DNA of 64,000 nt, from NCBI GenBank assembly GCA_022495995.1, contig JAFEMH010002556.1:1-64000 (forward strand), read 5' to 3'. A program made the position numbers and the translations under genes. Of this stretch, positions 1-10,899 are shown piece by piece. Under the pieces are notes generated by a model. That model was not told where the DNA came from, ran no database searches, and saw only the letters and a list, made by a program, of their open reading frames with translations. Position 1 is the stretch's first letter. Each line of letters begins with the position of its first letter. The DNA comes from Adenophora triphylla var. japonica. Taxonomy: Eukaryota; Streptophyta; Magnoliopsida; Asterales; Campanulaceae.

Positions 1-576
1 TATGTTAGAATGTCGATCACTATCTCTTTTGTTTCACGTCAAACATTTTCCTCATTTCTACTTTTCCACTTTCGTTAGAGCATTGAGCATTTTCCTCGTT
101 TCTAACCACTTTTGCACATTAAGAATGTCAAAGCGTTTGCACCTACATTACTAAGCGCTTTCGTTAGAACTTTAGACGATTTTCCCAAACAGCCACGCGC
201 CAGTCATCTCCCGATGTTAAATTCTAAGTTTCTAACCACGTCGTTAGAACTTCAATCTCTTCTTCGGACTTAGACCGTGTTGTCATAACTTGTCATTTTG
301 GCACACCAGCCATTCTGTCATGCGAGATTCTCTTTAGATCTCCAGCGTAAGATCCTGTGACACGAAGTCGATCATTAAGTCTCTTATACTTAATGGACGA
401 GAGGCATTCGATCGGCAAGAATCCCACGCGCGTGGATGCGTAGGAATCCTTGGCACAGGGTCCGACCATTTGGCGGATTCAGGTTACTCATCAAGGCATT
501 TCCCAAATTTGGGATCCTTACATACTGTTTCGACGACCCCACTTCCTCCTTAAGTGACGTCGGCCCAGGGGCTACT
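1..576 (+). mobile_element. Tat-C: 3' end of internal region and 3' UTR (element truncated by window start)
   Basis: The stretch has no usable reading frame. It is rich in short degenerate repeats built on TTCGTTAGA and TTTCTAACCAC in the first 260 bases. It ends with a block like the 3' UTRs of Tat-B and Tat-D: a CGACGACCCC-type segment, a short spacer, then the purine-rich tract before the LTR. From its position directly upstream of an LTR starting TGTAAGTACCCC I infer that it is the end of a plus-strand Tat-type Ty3/gypsy element. The coding part would lie left of the window. Confidence 0.6.
565..576 (+). promoter_or_regulatory. Tat-C polypurine tract
   Basis: The purine-rich run CCCAGGGGCTACT ends at the LTR start. 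The equivalent sites in Tat-B and Tat-D read GAGGGGCTTC and GAGGGGCTAC, so it is likely the plus-strand priming site. Confidence 0.55.
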
Positions 577-2326
577 TGTAAGTACCCCGGAGAATCTTGG
601 ATCGTTAAATTCGTTAATTCACACTTTCCAAAGTGCGAGACTTTCCGGGAGGCTGCCGATCATTCAAAATTAAAAGTGTATCCAAAAACTCAGATTTCGA
701 ACACGTGAAAAATATCACTTTTCCAAAAATACACAATTTAGAGACTTTACAGAATTTGTTTTTGATATTTATTCGGACATTTATTTAAAAAACAGTGAAA
801 TACGGTCGAAAGGACCAAAATGCCCTTGCTTAGTGACTAAGTATGCCACGTGTCATCACATAAGAAAAAACCAAAGGTCAAATCAATGCATCAAAAAGCA
901 AAAAAGATCAAAAATACCCTCGGATCGATAGTTAGGCCGGCGAGTCTGTTTTATTTGTTTAATCGAAAGTAATCCATGATTCACATCAATAATTTCAAAT
1001 GCCCAAAATGCCCTCGGCATGAAGGATAGGCCGGCCACTTTGTTTTGCAATTTTACAACCTATAAATACAGCCTCGATCATTCGTGCAATGGCCGAGAAA
1101 TTTTCACCCTCTTTTCTTGCTTTCGATTCCAAAGCGTCTGAAGCTCCCCCAAAAGTTACAAAAATGTCTCGATTTAACGTGAAAACCTCATTTTTCCAAA
1201 GCAAGAAACACCATCCCCGAGCACTTTTCAGTAATCACTTTTCGTATTCGATATAAAGTCCACAAAAGGAGATAGAGTTGGCTCCTAGCCATTGGTAAAA
1301 ACTCTCCTTCTCAATCTAAACTTTCATCCCTTTTTATGTCTTTTTCGCTATTACATTAGATCAAACTCTTGAAATGTAGACACTACGTTGTCTACGTAGT
1401 CGAGAAATTGACCCTCTCTCTATTTATACTTTTCTCTTTCGAAAAGAGTAATTTAGAGTTAAGCCGGGAGATCTTGACTCGTTGTTTATCACTTTATCTT
1501 ATTATGTCATTTACGGGTTGAATCGTTTGATTAAACGTTGATTTGTCATTTCTACCATAAAGATGATCGTTTGATTCGTTGATATTGTCATTTAAATAAC
1601 ACTTTTTACCATCCAGAATCATTTGATTCTTTGATCGCATCTTTCTGAGTCGGAATCGTTTGATTCGTTGATACCAAATCATTTCAATATCATCATTTAC
1701 CGAATCCCAGTAGTTTGGTTTGTTGATCGTATTAGCACTTTGATATCCGAGTCGATAAATTGACTTGTCGATCGTCATTTCATTCTCATGCGTCATTTAC
1801 TTGAATGTCTTTCCTTTCTTTTAGCGTAAATTTATCAAAAAGGGATAACGCTATAATGCCAGATTCAAATCCAAAATCTTTATCTTACTTTCTGTTTAAC
1901 TAAAAAGGGTAACATTATAATACACAGAAGAGAAGCTCATTTGAAACCTTGCGTCATTCAAACTCATTTTCAATTCAAAAAGCTGCCATTCAAACTTATT
2001 TTCAAGTGTACGTAAACACACACACACACAATTTTCGAGAAAAGGGTTGAAAGACTCGTCAATACGAGGCATTTCGGAGTGAGCACAATTAATCTCTTCC
2101 TGAGGGAGTAACGTGACCACCAAACCTAACAATCTCGTTGAAGTCTTTTTATGTTTTGGCTCATAATAAAAACAATCTCGTGTTCAAAATACTTTTTTAC
2201 GTTTCGTAGCTCATAATAAAAACAATCTCTCGTTCAAAAAACCTTTTTCAAAGGTTTGGCTCATTGCAAAATGGCATGGCGACTCTCTTTTTTTAGTGAA
2301 ATTCAAGCGGGATCGGCGCTTTTTCA
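577..2326 (+). mobile_element. Tat-C 3' LTR
   Basis: The LTR begins TGTAAGTACCCC, like the LTR starts of the other three Tat elements here, and follows a polypurine tract. It carries a TATA box (TATAAATA) at 1061-1068, and near its 3' end the block ATGGCATGGCGACTCTC (2271-2287) that marks U5 in every Tat LTR of this window. Degenerate repeats of ATCGTTTGATTCGTTGAT occupy 1494-1760. The right end is uncertain: a CA at 2325-2326 is my best guess, and up to about 2370 is possible. No partner LTR is in view. Confidence 0.6.
1029..1068 (+). promoter_or_regulatory. Tat-C LTR core promoter: GGCCGGCC palindrome plus TATA box
   Basis: GGCCGGCC at 1029-1036 is followed after 24 nt by TATAAATA at 1061-1068. 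The spacing matches that of CCG-NN-CGG palindromes and TATA boxes in the LTRs of Tat-A, Tat-B and Tat-D. An extra GGCCGGC lies at 935-941. Confidence 0.5.
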
Positions 2327-2369
2327 TGGCACGCGAGCGGCGCGGGTAATTTCGGGGAGCGATTTTCGC

Positions 2370-2941
2370 TTTTACTACGAGGAACCACCATAGTATCGCT
2401 GGATTTAAGGGAGTGTTGGAAGTGGTCCTGCCATTTGTTGAGGGGTGGCGCACATCTCTCATCACCATAAGACGTAGGCAGGTATCGATGTAAGTCTTTG
2501 GGCGATGCAGTCCCATCGAACTTCTCGTTTTACGACGTGCAGACCGGGGGAGAGAACCACCTTGCACTCGGATCTCGTGGGCATGAGCGAGTCTTTCAGG
2601 AAGTTGGCCATTTTCCCTTCCACTTATCTCCTTCATTTCGACCAACCAATCCATATGAGGTCGGTGGCGGGCGAGTAGTAGTTTCTAGGATAAATCGAAG
2701 ATGGAGGTGGATTGATTGACGGGATTACTACTTGCAGGAATCTGGGGAGCGATTAGTGTACACCAATGCGTATCCTAAGATTATTAAGTGGAGTAGCCAA
2801 GGGCATGATTACCACGACCATGTTGGGCTGTGTTTGGGAGTTGAGGGGTGTCTCATTGGCCCCAAGAGGCAATGCGGCGGGTGGCGGATTCGTGTGTCGG
2901 GGTATCAGCTCGGTATGTCTGTCCTTGGCGGGCATTGAGTT
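2370..2941 (-). pseudogene. Tat-A gag, distal part, broken
   Basis: Read on the minus strand, this continues the gag fragment at 26985-27479, from which it is separated by Copia-1. Near 2480-2525 it encodes FDGTASPKTYIDTC, matching FDGTACPKTHLDTY of the Tat-D gag. Further on, SLKSSDTMVV in a shifted frame matches SLKSSALKWF. The part next to Copia-1 (2935-2753) is proline-rich, as expected for the linker before the gag core. Several frameshifts are present. Homology fades near 2370, where the Tat-C LTR begins. The gag core would form the capsid-like particle in a live element. Confidence 0.6.
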
Positions 2942-4299
2942 TATTAGTGTTATGCCCTAGGCCTATAGTTGATAGACTTATATGTTGACATTATTTATTA
3001 TTATATGAAAAGTTTATTATTTGATTATTATATGTTTTGCATATTTATTTCCGTAATATCTCCGTCCCTAATTATTAAGTGAATAATTAGTATAAATGTT
3101 AATGGAATAATCATATGATGATTATAATGCATAGAGATGTACATTAAATTTATGGGTACTTGTTAGAAAATAAGTGACTGGACTCTTGACCCATTTGAGA
3201 TTTATGTCATGGTCAAATGTCTATGAATTAAATCTCATATGGTCACTTCATTTAGTCTCTGAGACCTCTTGTGAGATTAAACATGACCTTACATATGATG
3301 AAAGTTATGTTTGATTTTGAGAATCAAACAATATCTTAACACAACAATATTTATAAAGGCTATAACTTTGGCATGATCGGATTCCATGATGAGAAGGATG
3401 ATAAGTCAAGATGGAATTTGTCCCTCTCGAAAGAAGAGATGTTTTTGCTTAGGCTCCTCGATGAGTGATAATGATGAATGTGTATGGCCATACCCCATTA
3501 CGATTAGATTATCTTTATACTCAAGATCGAGAAAGCATCGAACAAATACAAGTTGACGTGGACCATGACTTGTATTCATTATAACATCGTGAGACAAAGG
3601 GAGAAATGGAAGTATACCATTGGAAACGTGAACTCTTACGTTATATTATTTGGGTAGACATAATGGCTTGCTAGAGTCCGCTTATGTTTTATGAGGGTCG
3701 ATATGATCGGACTCATTGCCAACATAATATAATCCTATTGGGTCACACACAACTAGAATGAATTGGTTAAACCAGAGGAAGAAAATTGAGAAGTTCTGAT
3801 ATGGCATAAGACATCGCGCGACAGATCCTGTCCATAGGGCTCGACTGGTCATGCGACATAACTTGCCACAAGGCGGTTTACAGACAGTTTCCTAATTCGA
3901 TTAGGAAACAAATATTAATACCAATGTATTATAAATATGAGGTCTATGAAACCCTAAAGCTAGCCGAATTTCTAAAAGGAAAATCACAAAGGGTTTCTCA
4001 ATATTCTTCAAAGGTTAAAGGATCTAGCAATCATCAAGAATTGTTCTTGGTTTGTTCAAAGGTGTGGATACTACTAGAGGGTCTTCGCTCGTACGACGAT
4101 CAAGGCCTAGAGTTCGAAGTTTGTGATTCAAAATCACATCAATACATTGTTCGATAGCTCAAGAACGGAAAGCAATTAAGGTTGGTTAATTCTTTCTCAT
4201 AGGAATTCAATTTAATCGTATAGAACGGATCTTAGGGCTCTTGGGTTTTATGTTATTAGATGCTTAATTACGCTGCGCATGGACCCATAAAACCCAATA
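2942..4299 (+). mobile_element. Copia-1 5' LTR
   Basis: This 1358-bp LTR pairs with 25655-26984. The left edge reads TATTAGTG against TGTTAGTG in the 3' copy, and the right edge CCCAATA against CCCAACA, so both terminal dinucleotides carry single changes. A TATA-like TATAAATA is at 3930-3937. The ORFs inside the LTR have no recognisable product. Confidence 0.88.
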
Positions 4300-4300
4300 G

Positions 4301-4313
4301 TGATATCAGAGCC
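4301..4313 (+). promoter_or_regulatory. Copia-1 primer-binding site
   Basis: TGATATCAGAGCC lies one base after the LTR. It differs by one base from the usual plant copia site complementary to initiator methionine tRNA. Confidence 0.8.
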
Positions 4314-5705
4314 GCGTTCGTATGGTTAAGTTTGAATTAACATGCTAAGAAAAGAGATATAAATCGTTTATATGTTCCTTGCATGTTTTGTATGTGATAG
4401 TTTGATTATTTTTGAAACAATATGCATAAATCATGTTCTATTCATATCGAATTAAATCTGTTAAAAGTTGTTTATATGATTTAATTGCTCTGTGATTCAG
4501 ATTTGATTGAAACTGGAAATCTGCAAACTGGCATCTCGTGTCACGCGACAGAGTTAGTCTCTGTCACGCGACAGAGTTGGCCATGGGCATTCTGGTGGAC
4601 TCTCCTGGTTGCGCGACATATCAGGACTTTTGAAGTCTATGTCACGCGACAAAACTTGCCTAATCTGGGCAAAATTAGGTTGTTAAATAATCCTACTAAT
4701 CTGTGAATATGTTTACAATCTGATATGTTTATGTCTTAATCTGGATGCTATAAATTTCTAGAAATTAAGTTTATAGGGCTATGCTAGATTAATTAATTGT
4801 TTATGCATGCTTAATTAATTTAAATGTGATTTTATTAATTGTTGCGATGCATGAATTATGTGTTCTTATGTGTTAAGAACTTTGTTAAATGTTTAGTTGA
4901 AACATTGTATTGTAATTTCCTGAATGTTTAAATTGAAACATTAAAATTTTGGTTTTCTGATTGTTTATGAGAAACAAGTCATTTTACGCAAAATTTAAAG
5001 GAAACTGATTGTTTATACAAAGTATTGATTATGTTGCAAATCAGAGCTGATTTCTAATTGTGCATGTCTAGGAGAGTTCTGTCGAAGGAGAGATTTGGTA
5101 CTTAAGTAGTCCTTTTGGCTCACCTATCTTCCTGGGAACTTACCTGGTGCGCGATTATGATTATCTTTGCTGATATGCCTATAATCTGCTTTAAAGAACC
5201 TTCATTTAACTTTTAAGTTCTTTATGCCAATTCATGATTAAAACAATTGAGACCACTCAGATAGTTTTAGGTGGGCTTGCCATAGCAAGGTACTTTGATT
5301 CTATTCGTTTGCGTGCAAGATGAGGAAATGGTGGTTCCTATACGTTTAAAGTGAATGAACTTAATTGGGTTATCAAAATGGTTTTGGACCCAAGGCATAA
5401 GATGAGATTAAAATATGCTTAGACATATGTTGTCTCAAATAAATCTCATAAAAGATCTAAGAGTCATATATGTGATATGATTGGTGTTTCTACCTAATTA
5501 ATTTAATTTTTAGCGGTTTTCCATAGCAAACTTGAAATTAAATTAAAGTTGGATCTTAGCCCATTAAATGTATATAATGCTTATTTGCATTGGAAGGTGT
5601 ATAATTTAGTGGGAGCATTTATTTTTATGTAAATGCATTATACTTCTCATATAATATGTTTACTCATATGTTTTCATATTTTATGTATATCTTTTGGTAG
5701 AATAA
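4314..5705 (+). other. Copia-1 untranslated leader
   Basis: About 1.4 kb between the primer site and gag with no coding signal. At 4535-4660 it has four copies of a motif built on GCGACA; two are TGTCACGCGACAGAG. CTCTGTC-ACGC-GACAGAG (4559-4576) forms a perfect 7-bp hairpin. The same GCGACA motif occurs twice in the LTR near 3820-3870. The rest is AT-rich and unremarkable. Confidence 0.55.
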
Positions 5706-6707
5706 ATGGCATCAAACAATAATCATCTGTCACTGCGATCTGTCCTTGAGAAGGAAAAGTTGGAAGAGAATGGTGCAAACTATATGGATTGGATCCGTAG
5801 CGTGAGAATTGTTCTCAGGCAAGAGGAAAAGTTGTACGTTCTCGAGGAACCTATTCCACCTGAACCTGCTGCCAATGCTACTTGGGGACAGTTGATCTAA
5901 ACAATCGACTGATGGAAATGTTCCAAGTTCAAGCAAGGCAAGAAAGGTATAACACAGTTAAGGCCCTAAACTCATACACGATGAGTGAAGGACAAGTTGT
6001 TGGTCCCCATGCTCTAAAGATGAAGGGCCACATCGAGCATCTTGAGAGGCTTGGTTTTCCAATTAGCCAAGAGTTGGCTACTGACATAATATTGAATTCA
6101 TTGCCCGAAGGTTTTAGTAATTTCATAATGAACTATAACATGGGGGCATGAATAAGAATCTTTCCGAGTTAGTTCAAATGTTGAACACTGCGGAAACCAA
6201 TATTGTCAAAAAGTAAACCGATCAAGTGTTGATGGTTAACAAGGGGAAGGGTTTTAAGGGTAAAGGAAAGGCAAAAGTTGCTAATCCTAAGGCAAATGTT
6301 GCCAAACCCAAAGAGGGTGCCAAACCCAAAGAGGCTAAGCCCAAGTCCCAAGAGGACGCAATCTGCTTCCATTGCAATGAGATTGGACATTGGAGGAGAA
6401 ACTGCTTAAAATACAAGGAAGCACTGAAGAAGAGCAAAGGTGTTGCTTCGACTTCAGGTATCTTTGTTATAGATATATTCCTATCTACTTATAGTTCTTG
6501 GGTATTGGATACCGGATGTGGATCTCACATTTGTTTAAATGTGCAGGGTCTAAAGAATAGAAGGATGCTTGAAGATGGTGAAGTGGACCTACGTGTGGGG
6601 AATGGAGCAAGAGTTGCTGCATTAGCCGTAGGAACTTATGAAGTTACTTTACCTAGTGGACTAATACTTGTTTTGAACAATTGTTATTACGTTCCAGCTT
6701 TAAGTAG
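5706..6707 (+). pseudogene. Copia-1 gag and protease N-terminal part, frameshifted
   Basis: Three overlapping frames make up one gag. 5706-5900 holds the start (MASNNNHLSL then YMDWIRSVRIVLRQEEKLYV), 5882-6151 the core and 6164-6707 the rest, with frameshifts near 5895 and 6150 and a stop at 6214-6216. A lysine-rich stretch is followed by a CCHC zinc knuckle (CFHCNEIGHWRRNC, 6364-6405) that binds RNA. The retropepsin-type protease begins with the active-site motif WVLDTGCGSHIC near 6499. The frame is cut at 6707 by insertion of Tat-B and resumes at 22778. ATG 5706 is chosen because it starts the conserved copia gag N-terminus. Confidence 0.85.
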
Positions 6708-6947
6708 TGTAAGTACCCAAATCTGGCTCATGCCTTCCGGTTAAATTTCCCGGCAATTTCGGTAAGTTTTCCGGCAATTCCCCAGACCTTCCTAGTGTTC
6801 CGGAAACATTCCGGAACTGTTTTTAATTAAATAAGGGCTGAAGGGAATCCTTCCTAATTAAGAAACACGTTTTTCTTAATTAGGAGGGAAGGTTCTAGAA
6901 TTTGCCACCTTGCATGGTTCTAGAATGCTGAGTCATTGTGGATAATG

Positions 6948-7019
6948 CCGCACGGCTGCATTAGCTCGCTGCCCCTAGCCGCACGGCTTCATTAGCCTTA
7001 TCCAGACTGCCTATAAATA
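6948..7019 (+). promoter_or_regulatory. Tat-B 5' LTR core promoter
   Basis: CCGCACGG occurs at 6948-6955 and 6979-6986, each in the context GCCGCACGGCT. TATAAATA follows at 7012-7019, 25 nt after the second copy. The 3' LTR has the same arrangement (21305-21312, 21336-21343, TATA 21369-21376). Confidence 0.65.
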
Positions 7020-8341
7020 GAGCCCTCCTCTACCCATTTCATAAGCAACAATCAACACACAAATCACTCACAAACACTCCAAAGACGTGAAGAACACTGC
7101 TGGAAGATCCAAGAAGGTGAAGAAGAAGGCCAAGAAGCTCCCTCCCTCCTCCTTGAAGATCCAAGACCAACCTCTCCTCCTAGCTCCGCCCGACGAAGAA
7201 GAAGGAAGCCATTGGTAACCTCGCACGCCCTAACCTCGCATCCTAATTGCTTTATAAATTGCTCATTGCATTACCTTTATATTGCTTGGGACTTGGTAGA
7301 TTAAAGATCATATCTTCATATTCCCCCTTCCCCTTTTGCATGCATTAGACATCATTTGTCATAAAAATGTAGTCTTTTCCCATAAAGGTGCATCCTTTGC
7401 ACCTAAAACCCCCATTTTCAAATAAAAATGTCATCTTTATGCATCCTTTGCATATAAAAATCAAATCTTTTCAATCAAAATGCATCATTTGCATCCAAAA
7501 TCACCTTTCCAAGCATCATTTGCTTTAAAGACCATGTCTTTACCATGAACTAGCATCATATGCTTTTCAAAATGCAATCTTTATGCATCATTTGCATAAT
7601 GAATGCCAATTTCTTCAACAAAATGCATCATTTGCATAAAAATCAAATCTTTATGCATCATTTGCAATAAAGATCATTTCTTTAAACTAAGTGCATCATT
7701 TGCAACCCAAAAATGTCATCTTTTCATTAAAGTGTCATTTTTACATACATTTCCCCCATTCCCCCATTAGCAACCTAGGAACGGACCGGTGTAAAAGATC
7801 CTATCTTTACATCGTTCCTTCCATTAAAGGTTCCATAATATCTTTAGAAAGGGACACCTTGAACCCTATATCTCCAATTATCGCTTAAGAAAGAGTATGA
7901 AGCATCTATACGAGCTCGACCGTCTTAAAGCGTAGGATTGATGGGCTAAGGACCTTCCTTTTCTAAAGAACCTCATCTTTGACCATAAAGAGAGTCATTC
8001 TCCCGATCACGCAAGTCCCGAGGGTCCCGAGGTTAAAATGCGATGATCATAAGTCACAAGATGAGGGCGGGATCATAATCCCAAATACATAAATACCAAG
8101 AAATCCCGAGCGACAACCAACAAATGGTTTGTACGTCCGGAAGACGACTTGGGACATTCCCTCCTTATTTTCAAACACATGCACACAAGAAAGCACGCAA
8201 GCAAGCACGATTAATGAAATCATGGGAGACTTGCTCCGGCAAGGCACTTTGGGTGAACGCCAAACGTTCTTCCCAAGGGGTAACTTAACCTCCGAACCCA
8301 TAAAATATTTTTTTCAAAGTTTTGAGGTAATCAAAATGGCG

Positions 8342-8352
8342 TGGCGACTCCG
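8342..8352 (+). other. Primer-site-like sequence inside Tat-B U5
   Basis: TGGCGACTCCG within the LTR repeats the first 11 bases of the real primer-binding site 87 bp downstream. The 3' LTR has it at 22689-22699. Confidence 0.6.
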
Positions 8353-8428
8353 TTTTTCAAATTAAACCGGATGTCTTCAAACTCGCGTGAATCCAACAAA
8401 AACAAAATTTGGGTACACATTCACAGTT

Positions 8429-8446
8429 TGGCGACTCCGCTGGGGA
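8429..8446 (+). promoter_or_regulatory. Tat-B primer-binding site (tRNA-Arg type)
   Basis: TGGCGACTCCGCTGGGGA starts three bases after the LTR end. Tat/Ogre elements are known to use an arginine tRNA primer, and this is the expected type of site. Confidence 0.8.
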
Positions 8447-9833
8447 GAATCCCAAAGGAGAAAAGCTTTTATTTTCAAAACAAAAAAAATCGATACTCGG
8501 TATATAGGTGGAAATCACTTACCCTTCCTGTACACTCCCTGATGTGGGAGTTGGGATAACCGGTGGTTTAACAATCCACGTACCAGTATCCCTTTTCGAA
8601 AAAAAAAATTTGAAAAAATAAAAGAAAGCTTTTCCCTTTGAGCGGGTTAGACTCCCGTAGCTGATTTCATTAATCATGCTTGCTTTCTTTACCATGCATT
8701 GCATCATTTGCATCTTGGAATCTGTGCATACTTTGAAACGGGAAACAACCCGAATAATAGCAAAAGGAGTGGAATCTGGAAAATTGATCCATGCAGTCGT
8801 ACGGCTCAATCCTCATTGGATTCTGACCGGGCGACCTCAGTGGCAATTCCACCAGGAAAAATTGAGGTTAATCTGGCGATCCTAGCGGCTTGGGGCTACT
8901 CGGCTCCATGACCCCAGGGCTCCCAGAAAATTTACGTGCTTATGTGTTGCATTCTCCCCGTCCTGAAAATCATTCCTTTAAAACACATTATGAAAATCTC
9001 TGTTTTAACTCAAAAAGGAACATTTTTAGGAGACCGCACACTACGCGCACCTGATATATCCTGTACATTTTTGCACGCACGTCCTTCAAACCGAGGGTGG
9101 TTCAGTGTAGTCGAGGGACTGAGCCTTACGATGCTCCCGGGCGCGCACGGAATCATCCCAACCTCCCCATGGCAGCCAGTGTCGACCAATGCACAGTCCG
9201 TGTCACACGTTTCAAAAAACCGTGACTTTTGGTTGGTTTTTTGGTCTAGCCCGACCCATGCCTATTATCTTCTCGGACATTACCGAAAGTCAAAACGTCA
9301 TTCGCTCAAGCGAAATTCTGCCAAAATCCTATCAAGGAAGAAAGACGAGACTTTCCCGGTATTGCCTTGACTATAATCCGCATCTCTCGTGCGTTGAAAG
9401 TTCCTATGACCCGCTAGACCCGTTAGGAGCATTCTTTACTCTCGGTCGGTGGGATCCGCGTGCCCTATAGGACCCTCGCCCGGGGCTGTCCACCCTGGGA
9501 GGTCGAAATACGGGTGGAATACGAGGGGCTTATAGACGTAGTGACGGAACCCGGCGATCCGGGATCTAGTGTAGTTACGAAAAAGAAGGGCAAACCCCTT
9601 TTTCCAACCAAATAGATATTAATAAAAGACAACATTTTTAAGTAAAGCTGGAAGATTCTAATTTGCATATTGCACAGGCCTTCACTAAACACCTACCCAG
9701 AGTCTAAACCTTTCCTATCCCTTTCCCTTGGCGAGAAAGAAGTGGGTGAGAACAGGGTCGGCGACTTGTTAGCGTAGAATTCTCGGAACAGGTTCGCGAG
9801 AATCCTCAATTTTGCCGGCTTTTCGGTGTCAAA
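8447..9833 (+). other. Tat-B untranslated leader with conserved box
   Basis: There is no credible coding sequence. The block 9446-9543 (containing CCCTATAGGACCCTCGCCCG and GAGGGGCTTATAGACGTAG) is nearly identical to 32162-32265 in the Tat-D leader, although the flanks differ. That points to a conserved RNA-level function such as packaging, dimerisation or translation control. A shorter shared stretch, CCGAGGGTGGTT (near 9092), is also found in the Tat-A leader. Confidence 0.5.
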
Positions 9834-10760
9834 ATGGCCAACATGGTAGTCAATGGTAATGACCAATGGAGAAGCCATCCCAGTTCAAGCCTCACATATG
9901 GTATGATGTATGCGGCGTGAGGGTATGCAGAGTATGAGTACCAAGAATGGATCAATGAAGACGCTCCTTCGAAAGAAGAAGAAGAGAAAGTCCACACAAC
10001 GAAGCTAAAAGAAAGGTATGAAGCCGGAGACAAGAGCATCGGAACTGCAGGGGAGCCTTCGGCAAGGATTCGATTATTATGTCGGCTATGCCAAACAGCC
10101 GCCAAGGAACCCATCATTCAAAGCACGATCCGGCTGATATCCCCATGTACGGTGATCCTCTTGAAGCGAGAAAGTCTTGAATTTGTGGCCATCGTAAAGT
10201 TCAATGAGAAGCTAGCAGATCTAGAAGCGAGAATACGAGAAAGCCTATCGAATACGTAGCCGATCAAGGAAGAATTAAGATCCCCTACTGAAGAAGACTT
10301 CATCAACATTATCCAGGCCAACCCTCCTGTTGGCTATCTTTGACAAGGTCGTGGTGTCCAAGATCGGTAAGGAGAAAATGAGTTATCGGCGGTGCATTGA
10401 TAAGATGAGCCGGACTCTTGATCAATGAGCCCGGTTGTCACGGACGAGCTCACCGAGAGATTGCATCAAGCTACTCTAGCTCCCCTCACTATCTTTCCAC
10501 GATACCGGCACATCAATGATTTCCGGCAAGTTTTGATCAATTTGAAGTCTCCAACTTTCGAAGAACGCCGACAAGGCTGCTACTCCCCGAGGCAACGGCA
10601 AGAAGGAGTGAGATCCCGGTCCAACCTTTGTCAAGCCACCCTCGAGTCAATAAGTAGTGTAGGGTCCAGAGTCGGTAGCGTACATTCGGTTGAGTTAGGA
10701 ATCTTTGAATTCCAGTCCTGCGAGTCATCCAAAGGCCTCACGCTGAGGATTATCAAAATG
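9834..10760 (+). pseudogene. Tat-B gag remnant; gag core and protease absent
   Basis: ATG 9834 opens MANMVVNGNDQWRSHP, plausible as a gag N-terminus. It is followed by charged sequence (EYEYQEWINEDAPSKEEEEK) with stops and frameshifts. The Tat-D gag-to-protease region spans about 5.5 kb; here only about 0.93 kb is available. The capsid signature FDGTA...PKT and a protease active site were not seen in any frame. The last part (10690-10860) resembles the Tat-D spacer downstream of protease, with MTDLYEYPLIANLTNDKLT. I infer a large internal deletion. Confidence 0.55.
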
Positions 10761-10899
10761 TAATCGATGTCATCTTTCCCCTTATTTTGAATGAAATGAC
10801 GGATCTTTACGAGTATCCTCTTATTGCCAACTTAACAAATGATAAATTAACTCAAAACTTAACAACGAGTTAATAATGAATCATTTGAACAAGATGCAA

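Larger units (their letters stand above)
6708..8425 (+). mobile_element. Tat-B 5' LTR
   Basis: It starts TGTAAGTACCC and ends TTCACA. It pairs with 21069-22772. About twenty-five differences are visible by eye, several of them packed into 6725-6810. The centre (7340-7740) is a degenerate array of GCATCATTTGCAT-like units. A spurious 84-aa minus ORF occurs in both LTR copies and is not considered a gene. Confidence 0.93.

Noticed and set aside
2753..2960. Three small overlapping ORFs as host genes
   Set aside because: They lie over the minus-strand Tat-A gag linker; no independent coding evidence.
8047..8301. 84-aa minus ORF, also at 22394-22648
   Set aside because: Found in both Tat-B LTRs simply because the LTRs are copies; no family and no conservation in other Tat LTRs.
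8429..8446. tRNA gene
   Set aside because: Only an 18-base stretch complementary to a tRNA 3' end is present, directly after an LTR; there is no cloverleaf.
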